Assembly (NCBI GenBank): GCA_022113835.1 | Contig: JAILWY010000002.1 | Location: 9,526,501 to 9,590,500, forward strand | Direction of reading: 5' to 3' | From: Atopsyche davidsoni | Taxonomy: Eukaryota > Arthropoda > Insecta > Trichoptera > Hydrobiosidae | DNA: 64,000 nucleotides | Shown: piece after piece, positions 1-13,059 of the stretch | Position numbering within the stretch: the first letter of the stretch is position 1 | How the letters are laid out: each line of letters begins with the position of its first letter | Notes under the pieces: model-generated | Databases searched by the model: none | What the model was told of the DNA's origin: nothing | Seen by the model: the letters and a program-made list of their open reading frames with translations, nothing else | Position numbers and translations under genes: made by a program

Positions 1-3000
1 TAATTTTTAGTTTGGGAGAAGTGTCTAGTTTAATTTTGCATTGCTATTTTTAATACTTTAAATGGAATCCAAAAATAAAACATAGACGAGTTATAAGAAT
101 ACTTAGTAGTGTGATAATGTCATTTTTGGATGCTGCCATTACGTTAGATACGTTTTCGAGCAATGCAAGTGCATTGATGTAGGTTTTTAAATTGCGTATA
201 TAAACAGAGCATTTCTAGTTTGCAGTGTTACGCCGTAAATATTATGTTTTTGTATAAAAACATTGTGTTTTATGCGTAAAGAGTACCTAGTGTAGTCGCT
301 GGATAGAAGAATGACTAAGTTCCTCGGATGATCATCCCTAGTGCATTCCTTGCAGCGGACTGCTCGTTGAGCATTTACTGTTTTTTTCCCTCGCGTCCTC
401 CGCCTACAATGTCGTTTGTTGGGAATCACTCGAATTGGATCAAGTCTCCCAGCTCGGGGAGTTGCCAGCGCTGAGGCGTGCGGACAGAATATTTGTTTCA
501 ATAAGCACAGAATATCCCCCCTCCGTGAGTGACCAGCGGAATGACTGACGGGAATATTAATTCAAACGTGGGGAGACTGGCAACACTCGACTCATATAAA
601 ATATACACGTGATATAAGACTCGGAATAACGCATTGATATTTCTGTTACTTTCATCAGTTAACCTTTATGGGTGTAGTATTTTATCTGATCTGTAGTTTC
701 AGTTATACACACTGTATTGTGAGCGGAATGGACAGCAATACATACAGCAATGTCTAAATGATTGGTGTCATTTTCATTTCACACCTCACTCACCTCGTTT
801 TTTTATACTGATAAGAGAAAATAACAAAAACAAAGTATCTTGTGATATATTTTTAATATTAAATATAGTTGCAACAAAAGTCCACATCGTGTATGGATTA
901 CTCAAACGAAGTCAAGCCAATCGTTTACCCGAAGAGTACTCAGATGCAGTGGTCATCTTCACCCCCATTAAGGGTGCCGCTACCCAGAATTTAAAACAGC
1001 CCTCTTCAGAACCCTCAGCTAAGGGTGGGCACCACCTACGCACCTACATTCATCTCGAGGCGCTTTTTATTTGTGATAAATGACGCGAATATGAATGATG
1101 GCGCAGGGGGTGGGTTTATTTTATGTGATTACCCACCCCTGGTACTAAGGGAGGATTACTGAGATGCACCCGCGATGCCGCTAAACTCTAAACCTACCCC
1201 ATATTAGTCATGTAGAAAATGGACGGGAATAATCTGTGTATCAACTGAAAACATATATTTTTGTATTCACAGCGTCTCAAAGTACATTGTATTTTTAGAA
1301 AAAGAAAACTGACATATCACATGCAAACCAAAATAAATTATTTCAATTATATGAAGTCGTTATTATTTTAAAATATTTTTAAAAAAATACTGTAGCAGAT
1401 CTTAAGAAAAGGACCCTTTTGTGTTGATGATAAATATTTAGTGTTAATATTTATTGCACGTACGTAAATGTAACTGTTACGTACACGGAATATTGACAAA
1501 AGATCATCATGAATATCAGAGCCATTTCCCAATATTTATTATATAATTTTTATACTTAAGAGACCAAACAATGACAAGCTAATCGCCTCGAAGCAACTTG
1601 TTTTGGAATGCGGATGACCTGCGTGCCTTGAAGTGAGTTCCCACGTTTCCGGCGATGTCTTTTTGTAACCAATTTTGTGACTGAAATAATTCACCCAGAA
1701 TGTTACCAAAATCGTTATATTTCGGTTATAACCGATGTTAGAGCCAATCAGAGCTTTGTTTGTACAGATGATCACGATGAGATTTCCATTACATGCGAAA
1801 ATATGTATTGTGATGAGTTAATTTATGACTTCAGTTCAAAAACGAAAAAAAGGCTTCAATGACTATTAAATGCGGCCGGCTGTTAAGACATAAATTCTGC
1901 GAGTATCAGGCAGCCATAAACACCGAGGACCAATCAAGGCCCGGCGAGTCAGCATCCGCGGGAACAGCACTAAACTTCTCCTCTGCAACATAAAGCCAAG
2001 GATTCCTCCGCCCGCGGTGCGTCTGGAATACAAAACTCACCGGGATAGTGATGGCCGCGAACCACCCATTCTAACTTTCGACTTATCGCGGAAAAATCGA
2101 TTGATCGATTGATTTTTTAACTACGTCTTTTTCTTCTTCGAGCGCCTCTCCTCTGAGCATTTCATTGAATACTTATTTAACTACGCACTCCCGACTTCTA
2201 GCCACTAGCATAAGCTCTGCATACATGTAAATTTACTCCTTTTTGCTTCGATTTTTCCTTGGATAATTAGTTTGTAGGAGGCGATACTGATTGTTCTTAC
2301 TATCTTTTATTACAAATAAAATATTTAAGGTATCTCAAATATATGTGTACATCTGGAGTATATAACTGTTCTGAGTAGAGATGGGCTTGGTCGATCTCGT
2401 CTAATTCGACTCTATATATTAGCTGTGACTGTGAATGACTTCTTTTGAAATGATTCTCGATATGAAACAACCGATTTTCTAATTTTAGCAAGTGTTATAC
2501 AAAAACATCATTGTTTGACTTCCCAAACATGTGCTGTGTTGTAAGAATTAATAATTTATCCAAATAAAATTATTGATAATTATATAAATCGAATATCAGA
2601 ATTTTATTTGTCAGCAGTTATCTCATAGGAAATATTATTAAATGAATTGTTCATTCATTCAAATCAATCGATGTTCGGTCGCTTGTGCACACCAGTGTCC
2701 AAAGCATTAGAATGTCGCGAGAAATGCAGCTAAACATTAAGATGATTATCTTTTCTATATTCTCTGCATACTCTAAAAAGATGAATATTTGATATTGAAA
2801 TGTATTGAATATGTCAATTTTGAGACTTCGACAAATCCCCTGATTGATTTCTTGGTAAGTGTCGCCGCTCGATGCATTCTGCTCTTGTGGGAATTTCAAT
2901 ACAGTAGCATCTTTTTAAGATGAAATTAATATTTCTGCGAGCGTTCAAGACTGTTAATAAAAACATATATTCCATTACACACTCGCAAGGCTCGATTCCG

Positions 3001-6000
3001 CTTATTGTATGTTAAAATATACCAAATAGCGCGTACTCGCGAGGTATATCGATGCGTTGTCATTATAGCGCGTCGCACTTAGCAAAAACCTATCTCGCCC
3101 CATACCCAGGCGCCATTAAAAATTTATGAAAATCATCATCCGCGCGTCTCATTCCTCGCGGTGTAAAATGTTAATTGTCGAAAATAAACAATGGCGGAAA
3201 GCGCGCAAAAACCGCGATGATATCCTCAAGCCTCAGAAAAAACCGCGCCGCGGAGTCGAAGCCGCGATGGGTCCGCCCGAGGAGGATCATATAAATAAAA
3301 TATACTAAATCTGAGCGCGCCGCGCCGCTCCGGGGCTTATTGATATCGGAATGCGATGCCGGCGATTGTTTTGCCCGAAAAAGCGTAAATTTAAAATGAA
3401 CTCGTCCGGCGAGGGGAAAAAGCGCGACTAGGGCAGCTCCGGCAGTTCGCGGGTCGCCTCGTAAATATATTTCGGTTGTTTACTCCGCGATGAAAACGGA
3501 CACGTCCGATTCCGCGCCATCAGATAGCGCCGGTGCGAGCTTCAAACGGACAAATGACATTTTTATAGATCGGCGGCCGTGAGTTACGGCGGCGCTACAC
3601 CTCCCCGCAGAGCCTCCGCCCCGGCGCGAAAAACCTCCGGCCGATCTGCGAAATCATTTTGAAAGTCAATTTGAAGCCTCGCAAAAAACAACGCCATTAG
3701 GGTTTATTTCGAATTTACCTTAAATAGGCCGCGAAGGGATCGCGAAATAAATATGGCTACATAAAAGAATATACTGCCGGGGATATGACCAACGGTGTTC
3801 ACAAGACAACGATATTCATCTGGAAATACTTTAGTACCCAGAGTTTATGGCCTAAAGCGCGCAAGGGTATGCCTGGAATTTTAAGAAACGATTTTTTAAA
3901 TTTCTGTTGCGATTTACTGTTATCTAATAAATGGAAAGAAGCATGGAAATATTACCAGTAACAAACAAATTGCAATTTGTATAAGCTTTAAATTTATTTG
4001 TTTTAAACTCAAGTAAGACGTCGTGAAACATAACATACAAGTGTTTGATACATGTTTTAAGTGATATTAAAAATACCATATAAGTGAAAAATTTATTTTT
4101 CAAAGGAATATGTATTTCATTTCCACTACACTTTGAGGTTACGAAATATTTTCAGAGACCTTTCAATGTCTGATTTATGCTTATATCTGTAAGATCACTC
4201 TAGGTTGTACACTAGTACTCTATTATAAGGAAAATCCATATTTTTTTAAATGATATTTGTTATATTGTGTTTTATTACTAAATTTATTGTCTTCGAGGGT
4301 GTTTAATTTTTTTTTAATATTCCGCAAAACATTAATAATATTTTTTTTTAAATAATGCACATTAAAGTTACCCTTTTCAAAATAAATAAATCCTTTAAAA
4401 AATATTTTTTGTTTTACGAAGAAAAAATGTGTGATAACTGGCTTCTTGATACAGACATATACTTTGTTCACAAAAATAAAAACATCTACAAAAGGTTTAC
4501 GAATACATCTATCTTTTCATTTTTTAGTTGACATAAATTGTGTGCACGCGTGTTATAGCAGGGAGTCCATCTTCTTACAGCTTTTTACACGAGCTTTCGT
4601 TCAGAACGGAAAGCCAAAAGCTCCTTTATCGACGTTCGTTCAAACAAGCAGGTGAAAATAAAAATCCTCATAAACAATGTGCACCAATTATTTTTGACAG
4701 CATGACACCCGGAGGTAGTGAGTGCACCTCCTCGGGGAGGGCTCTTTATAGGGGAGAAACACGACCGCCTTGGTTGGTTTGATTGTGTTTCAACATTGAA
4801 CTATTCTCGGCATTACATTTTTTTTATTAGATATTCATACATAGTTTTGTGCATTTAGATATACTGCTAGTCGCGCGTGCGCGTGTGTTTATCTATTAGA
4901 AGCAGGGAGTTCACAAACTAACAGAATCATATTCGACAGTACTTACAAGGCAACCTCCAGTACGTGGGCTCGTATAAACCGATATCTCTATAATTACAAT
5001 AATACTACAAATTACCTAACACCAGTACAATCGGCGGCGCAGTGAGTGTTTGCCGTAGGAATCGTCGCGATAATAGCCTGTCGAACATTGTACCCCGTGG
5101 TGGAGCCCCATAGGATTGGGGCGGATTGCGAGTATTCCGGTCTCGTCCGGGGCCCCCGTGGCACGTAATCTATTTGCGGTGGGGCTCGGGGGCGCAGCCT
5201 CCACGCCGGATTTATACTGGAAGACACTACGCAATAAAGATAACTGCATGTACTAAAGCTGGTAAATCCGCAGTAAGATGTACCTACACCGTGCCAAGCA
5301 GCACTTTATTAAATTAAGAAGAATTATTATTTATTTTTATTGATTAAAAAAAAAAACTCTTTTTGATTTTTAATGTGAGCATTCAAACTTGTTCACGAAA
5401 CAGTGTTTTCATAAAACAGAAAAATAAATTTATTAATAAGAGTTGAATTCTCAATTTATTTATTTTTTTGGCACAATCATTATTAAAATCTTCACTTCAA
5501 ACCTTAAAATTAAAAAAAAAATCTATTATTTTTAATTAATCACTTTCTAATAGGTTATTTGTAATAAATTTGTTTGGAGCAAGAAATTTAAATATAAGTT
5601 AAATTTAGCTCAACGTTTTTACACAACAACAACAAAAAAAACATCCGCATCGTGTGAGTTTATCAGTTTCGACTAATAAATACTTGAAAATATAAATAAA
5701 CCATTTTAAATGCTTTTTGAATAGCAGTCTCATCGACGGAATGTTGGCCAGTCGCTGGCATGCGACCTTAATAAATCTAGACACAACATTTGAATCTCAC
5801 TACTCATACATCGTCTCTTCTGCGCAATCATTTCCTCGGGAATTTTATTTTTCATCCAACTGTTTTTTTTACTTTTATTTTAGATTGTCGTACGCAAATG
5901 ATGCTCTTGCATTTTTCGAAAACACTTTTATGTATTTATCTATTTAATATAATAAAAAACGCCACACACATAGTCAAGGTTGCGTTTCACTTGATGTAAA

Positions 6001-7635
6001 TAGTTATTTTAAATATCTGTAGAAAATTGCCGGAAAATAAATAATATTTAAACGAATGCGAAATATAGTAAAATAATTTTAATTAATCAGAGGTAATAGT
6101 GAAAACTTTTTTTTTTGTTCTAATATGCATATTTTTATTTAATATACACGTTTTTTTTTTAAATTAAATTCATTGCCAATAAACACATTTTAGAATTTTT
6201 TTCTCAAACAGTATTATGCATCAACATTTAATATATTTTTCCCGCGGTTATGCGGTATAAAAATTAATAATAAATAATTAAAAATTAATATGAGTGCAAT
6301 TTTGATGATTAATTAAACACTGTATTATTATTTATTGAGTTTAAGTAGACCTTAAAATTCTTATTACAGTGTTCTTTGTTTATTTTGTAATGTAACTTCC
6401 AATTAATAATATTAGAAATATAATAGAATTGTAGTCTCTGATTCTTCATGGTGTTGATGTTTGCTATCTGAAATTTGTATATTGAAAACATTAGCGGTAA
6501 AATCTAATCAGGTGATCTCAACCAAGCTTTCAATTCTAATCAAATCAACCGCTCCATACCTGCCTGATCCGGCGGCTGCGCTTCAGACCAACCTCGGGAT
6601 TTGCTAATAAACCACGTCGGGCTATTTGAATGTCATTACCTGCATTATGCCTCCATCAGCACCGCCTCTTATGCAAAAATCCAACAATCGTTGCAGCGCC
6701 CACTGCCCGGCTGGGCTTGCGGGGGCCGCCTAATGAGTCACCCAGCGATACAGAATACAACGTGAGGCCGCCATTTCAAATCAATAAAGACAATAAAACC
6801 ATTACTAAACTCCGTTCTTCAAATGGAGCTCCGGAGAGAGCATGACTTGTGATTTCAGCAATGGAATAAAAGGTCATTTATTGTACTGTGCACAGTACGC
6901 CGCGACGCAACCAACACACGAACCGTATAAAATAGCGTACTTTAACGCGTTGTTTACTTAGAAAAAACTATTAAAAAATATCAAAAATAAGTACGTTATT
7001 GACTTATTTATTATTCGGTTGTGAGTTTTAGTCGGTTTAGGCTGCTCGTTGTGTGCGAATAACCTTGCAGCAGTTCGCCCCTGCAGCGTCTAATGCCTCG
7101 GGTTTCCTGATACCGATCGGCAAAAAGCGACTTCATAACCGGAGCCGCGCAAAAACTATCTGGACTATGGTCTAATGGGTCTTAATAATGCAGCGACTTG
7201 CGCACAAAAAGCCGCGGGAATTAAAAGCAGATTATTTCGACTTAATCTGAAATGGTAAAAAAAAAAAAACGGAAATACGAAATGCGCTCAAGTAATGATG
7301 AAACTGGATGTTTTTTTATTACTCGCGAAAAATCTGCTAAAAAATAGTTCTTTGCTTTACTGCCGCGTCATTTTAGGATTCTGGTTTGCGATTATTTAGA
7401 TGATCTGATTAATTCGAGAGGTCGTGTGGTACAATGCAGGTCAGCGTGGAGTTCAAAGCGACCAAAAGCAGTTACAGCTGTGTCTGACTTGATGCCTTTC
7501 CTTTATTTAAAAAGAACTAAAAAGCTGTTTCAGGGGAAGCTTTATTAAAATATTGGAATATGAAGCTATAGATAATCGATTCGTAATAGTGTGTTTATAG
7601 TTTTGCAAATATAACACTGTTTACTGATACTGATA
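1..7635. other. Intron stretch without recognised genes
   Basis: AT-rich DNA with GC-richer patches at about 330-560, 900-1200, 1870-2050, 3040-3760 and 5030-5230. Short open frames are unsupported by splice sites or known motifs. No repeat family was recognised. Confidence 0.6.
3040..3760. other. CpG-rich intronic block
   Basis: GC-rich, CpG-dense sequence (CCGCGCCGCGG, GGCGGCCG patches) in AT-rich surroundings. No coding exon recognised; candidate regulatory DNA only. Confidence 0.3.
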
Positions 7636-7995
7636 GGTTCTCAGTTGTGTCGCGACGTGTGTAGGCACCTTAAGCCGGCTACACAAGATGCCATACAACT
7701 GACAACAAAACGGTGATTAACCTATAGCGGTGTCTTGTTTTGGGCGTTTTATTATGGACTTGTCACGCACACACGCTGCGATACAAACGATAACTGAACG
7801 GTAATTAGCCAATAGCCTCCTTTTATTTAATAGTTTTATTATAGTTTTGTTTAAGTTAGCAACGTAAAAGAGGACGCTATTGGAACAACGACCATTCGGC
7901 TATCGGTTGTGTCGCGACGTCTATAGTGTCTTACGACGTCTTAGTCAGTTACCGTTCGGTCCTCAGTCGTGTCGCGACGTGTGTAGGCAGCTTAA
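7636..7995. mobile_element. Cluster of nested TTAA-flanked MITEs (piggyBac-like family)
   Basis: A right end reading GTGTCGCGACGTGTGTAGG stops at TTAA (7670-7673). A second copy starts GCCGGCTACAC after it and ends GTGTAGGCAGC before TTAA (7992-7995). Inside it lies a further copy (about 7757-7926) with the family ends CACACACGCTGCGATAC and GGACGCTATTGG...GTGTCGCGACGT. Complementary ends plus TTAA on each side indicate a piggyBac-type non-autonomous transposon. No transposase is present. Confidence 0.6.
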
Positions 7996-9917
7996 GTCAT
8001 GAAATTATATTCTGCTCACAACAAATTACATTATTTGTTTGAGCGCTATGTAAATACTCAATCCTTGATTAATGGCGCGGCGGGGCTGCCGGCGCGGGGC
8101 GGCAGCAGCGCCGCCCAGACGTCTTCCTCCGCGATACCATCTCCTCCGTCCGCGGCTGTAAATCATCGCGGGTAATTTATTATCTTAAAAATCTTACCAA
8201 AGCATTCGCTAATGGAGGCACGCTGCAGCTCTTTGATTATTTAATAGTCGCCAGAGGTGCGGAACCCGGGACGGTCCCCACGGCTGCCGCGCGCCCGAGG
8301 AACGGCTCCGGGACGACTGGTTCTAACGCCGGAGTGGATCTATGCGATAACGGTTTGTGATAGCGGAATCATCGAAGAAGACAACCTCGATGAACAGTTA
8401 TATTTATGATATATTATATAATCTAATTGAAAGATTTTCTATATATAAAAAATTTAAGTATGGCTGTTTTTCCCTTTTAATGCTATATCATAAAAAAGTT
8501 CAAATAATTAACAATCAAAATATTTTTTTAAAAAAGACTCAAGTGCTGAAGACAACAAGCTCACATAAAACGACCTCCAAAGTCTGCAAACTTATCTTGC
8601 AATTGCCAATCAAGATTGACGTAACACACAGCAGCCACATCAAAATCAGCTGTTTTATACTCGCACAACCTTTACCATTTCATACCATCATAATTTATGT
8701 GTCAATTGAATGGTATACTTATAAAAGCTCTTTTAAAAATTGAGACAGTGTAATGAGTAAATATAAATTATCAGATTGTATAATAATTAAAAACGTTGGC
8801 AGAGATATGAAAAGTGCAGTTGACAACGACTGTCAAGATAATCGTTACCATTCGCCCGCCTCGGTGTCCAGACCTCTCAGCATCAACGTCGGTTATGACG
8901 AAGCAGCTTCTAATGTGACGATCTCCACCTAAACACCTCTCTCGCAGAAGTGCTCCACAACGCGGCACGCGAGCCGGCCTGCGACACTTTTTCCACTCTC
9001 TGCATCATCAGCGGTGATTGATGACTCACTCGCGCCACACCGGTCATTTCCAGCTCTACAATCATTAACATCGACGTTATTTGTCGAATTCTACCATCTA
9101 CTGCATTCCACTTGCTATTGTGCGAACTTCTCAAGCTTGCTTCTTTTATATTTCGTCTTTTCATAGCGATGTACCCTGTCTTTGCGAGGATATTTCTGTA
9201 TGGGATATGTATCGCCCGGCTTCTGTTACTGTGTCAATGCCAACCAGTATTGCTAGGAGCGAGTAACTGCCAATAACTGTTTCATATACATTCTTGCAAA
9301 AGTTAGACACGAGTTTGTATCTCTATCATGCCTAAGAACAAAATGATTGCTCAAAGAACCGTTTGTCGTATTTATACAACTAATATATACAAACCACTAT
9401 AACTATACCCCACAATCGATGTCTAGAAAACAACAACACTCTGTGATTTATTTATAAGCATATTATTGATCCTAGTGAAGCATTTACGTAAACATAACAA
9501 CAAGCCACGTTTAATAACATGCGTAATAATAAAAAAGATTTCTTTATAAACAAAACACCTGTCAAATCTTCTGTGGCTATAAAATGGTACCTATTATTTT
9601 AATTCTAGAAAATGAAGTAAACTTTACGATTCGCTACATAATCAGCTAATAAAACGCGGATATAAAGTCTCAATTCATAACAGAATGGCCTCGAAAGGCT
9701 GTTTGCTTGCAAAAGCCTCCCCTGAAATAGCTGCCGTTTCAGGCGCGTCACTCCTCAGTAGCGCGGCCACCGCTAGCAGTTATTGCATCGAATTATTTAT
9801 TGCAGTCTATTTGTTGGGCCGCGACCTACGACAACAGCGACACCAGCCCATCCAGACCACGTGGTTTTTATTCCTTCAGCTGATCACATAAATTACAGCT
9901 TTTACTACTGTGGCGCA

Positions 9918-9968
9918 GCCGTCTCGCTCGCGCGCGCGCGCCGCCCGCGGGTGCGAGCGAGACGCGGC
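9918..9968. repeat. CpG-rich palindrome of the GCCGTCTCGCTCGC type
   Basis: GCCGTCTCGCTCGC (9918-9931) faces GCGAGCGAGACGCGGC (9953-9968) across an alternating CG spacer. The same motif occurs as direct repeats elsewhere in the window. Confidence 0.7.
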
Positions 9969-10474
9969 TAGCCGGGTAGTACAGAGTGTCGTATAAAAAA
10001 CCGGCCGATAGTATCACTGATGTCAAAAGTGTACTAAAAGTGATATACGCGCAGGGAGGGCGGGGAGCCTGGGGTAAATTAGGACACTCGGCATTGTTTT
10101 AAAGCGCCTTATGTGCATATCACGCGGTGTGATAAATACGCACCCGTCAATACGAGCGTCATCATATTTTTTTATCACTAATTATTACTCTTTTTTTTTT
10201 TCTAAAAACACTTGCCAAAAATTAAATAGGTAAATGGTAATTAATTTTACAAATAAATTATTATTGTAAATAAAAAAAAAAATAAACCTAACCTTACTAT
10301 ATATGGAATCAGTTAATTGTTGAATATCATTGTTAACCACCCGTAAAGGCTTTTTAGTTAAAAAATATATTTTTTCTAAATATAAATAATTTAAAAAAAA
10401 AACCGTTGAATCTGGTACAGGGAGACTAGCAAAAGCTGTGCCTACTTAAATCTGCGATAAAAATATATATGTGA

Positions 10475-10611
10475 GGCCTCTACACACGCAGAAAATCAGC
10501 ATAGCAACAAGCAAGAGCATCCCTTTATTACGGGTATTTTTTTATGATTTTGCTTAAGTAAAGTTGCGAGTCGGTTGCAAGTTGTGTAGCGACGTGTGTA
10601 GAGGGCTTTAA
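10475..10611. mobile_element. TTAA-type MITE copy
   Basis: The left end GCCTCTACACACGCAG and the right end GCGACGTGTGTAGAGGGC are complementary, and TTAA follows the right end at 10608-10611. The interior has the family's TTTATT...GGTATTTTTTTATG stretch. TTAA is not kept on the left. Confidence 0.55.
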
Positions 10612-12985
10612 ATAGCAGGGACGTCCAGTCGTCAGCCATTGGAGCGCGTCTCCCGGTTTGATGGTCTCGTCTCCAACGGCCGGGCAGGTGGGCGGCGCCG
10701 AGCCCCGCCCGCGAGGAGCGTCCCGACGCCCTGTGATACCTTCTGCACTTCCATGACAAGTGCTTTCATCGTCTTTCAGGGTGCACAACCGCCCGGACTC
10801 TCTTCATATCGACGACAGACTGGTTTAATATATGATACTCCATATTCTAAGAGTTCGGTCGCGGCTATATGTAAGGTGGTAAGCATTGAATGCTTTTGGC
10901 TGATCCCCTATTCAGTTGTCAGCTGTGTCGGTTTCGTTGCAACCTAGAATGTAATTATTATCACAACCAATCGTTTGCAGTGTTTTAAATGGCGTGCATT
11001 GAATATCACTATTCTGTAATGTTTTTTTATATTAAAATAATTGTCACATAATATATGCATAGACTAAAAAATATTATATGCTGTTGTTTTAAAGCAGTAA
11101 AACGTAAAAATGATAATATAAAGCTGGTTATCTTTATTTATTATGGTATGTAAAGTAATTCATGAGGTTTCAATTACATTTTTTATAAGTTTTACTGTGG
11201 CCTTTTAGAAGATGAGTTGTTAGTTTTTATTGCTTGGAGTTTTTGCTTCTGTCTAGTATAAGACACATGCAACCCATTATAAAATGGTGGACAATAAATT
11301 ATACGTAAAAAGCACATGTGACTTTATTTAAGTATGATATATTATAATATGACGAAGCAGTTACTGCTACTGTCACTGTAACTGCGACTTGTAACAACTA
11401 AAAACAAATTTACAATGCAAATATTTCTAGTTGTACTTAGCTTAATGACGCACAAAAACGATTGGGTGTATTTAATTAAAAATGTAGCATTTTTACTGTG
11501 TTTAAATGCTTGATAAGTTAAAAGTGATTATTAATTTTTTTAAATAATCGGGGAGTCTGGAGCAATTTCATCATATCGACGGGGGGCGAATAATAATTGC
11601 ACGCGGGGCATAATTTCGCGAAAAAAAATCCCCTCCCATGGCATTCTTCTGGAGTCGAGGCAATCATGGTCCTCCATTCATCCTCGGATCGATGGGGGGC
11701 ACCTGCCCCGGCGCCCCCGCCTCGAGCTGACCCACCCCCTCCCCCGCGGCCCGATCAATTATTTCCATGTAAGCAGACCTTGGCATTCTTCCGCGGCTGC
11801 AGGCGACAACTGCAGAGAAAGTCGGCCATGTTGGGCGGGGTACCACACCCTGCCAAACGCCATGTATTTTAAATACGTTGACCTAATAATTATTTTATAA
11901 TAATTGTTTATAATTTTAATAATCCGCTGAGCTGAATTTCAAATCCAAATTTTCGTTTGCCTCATTTTTTTTTAATTTTCATGCAGCGTAACGTCCAAAA
12001 ACATAATTTCGCATAATCTTGCGGTCGTGTAGTATCATAAGTTTGGTCGGGACAATTTAATTTTAACCGATATTTTTAAACAGAATATTAAAGTTTTAGG
12101 CATACTGCAAGCTACTAATGTGAAAAGCAGAATCGAGCTTTACTTTAAAATCTAAATATATTAATTTCCCCGAGTAGCGTGTCGTCGCCCCCGCCGCTAC
12201 CCCTCGTCTGGCCGTGACAGGCTAATGCCGTCTCACTTAATCATCCCTGTTTCCTTTTTGCCCCCGCCTCCCCCTGGTCTTCTTCAATACAGCGCCGGTT
12301 TTTTTTTTATTTCTCAGTAAGTACTACTCTCTCTATTTTTAGTGGTGCCCTGCCACGTCTGTAAAGTATGGATTTTTTCCGCTCCCGTGCATGTCGCTTC
12401 TGAAATGAGCGACTTCGTCAAGTAAAATTGACTTGATGACTTATCTACGCTTGCAGTTGCGCTAAGAAAAGAATATTACAATGTTAATATGTTTAAGTAG
12501 CTAACTGAATGTGTGATGACTTCAAAAATATATATTGATATACTTGATTTAATAAGATAATTATATTTTAAGTAATAAATTTATGTTTTAATAATCATTC
12601 CTAATGATGAATTTTCTTAAAAGTACGGTTCTGATTAGAATAATAGATACTTTTTGTATACAATATATCCAAATTAGAATATGCTGTTAAGTCTTTGATT
12701 GCAGCAAGCTTTGAATTTGAAGTCATTGTATTTATTCTAATGAAATATTTATACACTGAATTTTTCCGTTTCCCCATAAATACTATTTCTTCAAAAATTC
12801 TGAACATTTTATGCAAAGCATACCGTAAAGTGTATTGTGTATACCGAATACAAAAAAAAAAAACATCCCCAAAAAGAGGGAAGCAATCATCCGGGCGGTC
12901 ACTTTACACGGGAATTACACTAAAAAGCCCCAACATTTACGTTCACCCGCCTTGGACTAAAAAGCTCTCATTTTCCGCCTTTGTC

Positions 12986-13057
12986 AGGCGGGGCGGGGGC
13001 GGGGGCGGGGGCGGGTAAGTCCGTGGGCGGGGGCGGGGGCGGGGGCGGGGCGGGGGG
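12986..13057. repeat. G-rich (GGGGGC)n tract
   Basis: Two blocks of GGGGCG/GGGGGC repeats, at 12986-13015 and 13024-13057, are separated by a few bases containing GGGTAAGT. Many runs of three or more G with one-base spacers give strong G-quadruplex potential on the + strand. Confidence 0.85.
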
Positions 13058-13059
13058 CA

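Noticed and set aside
8357..8743. 128-codon frame on the + strand
   Set aside because: AT-driven codons, no recognised motif and no promoter or splice context. It is in line with chance in AT-rich DNA of this length.
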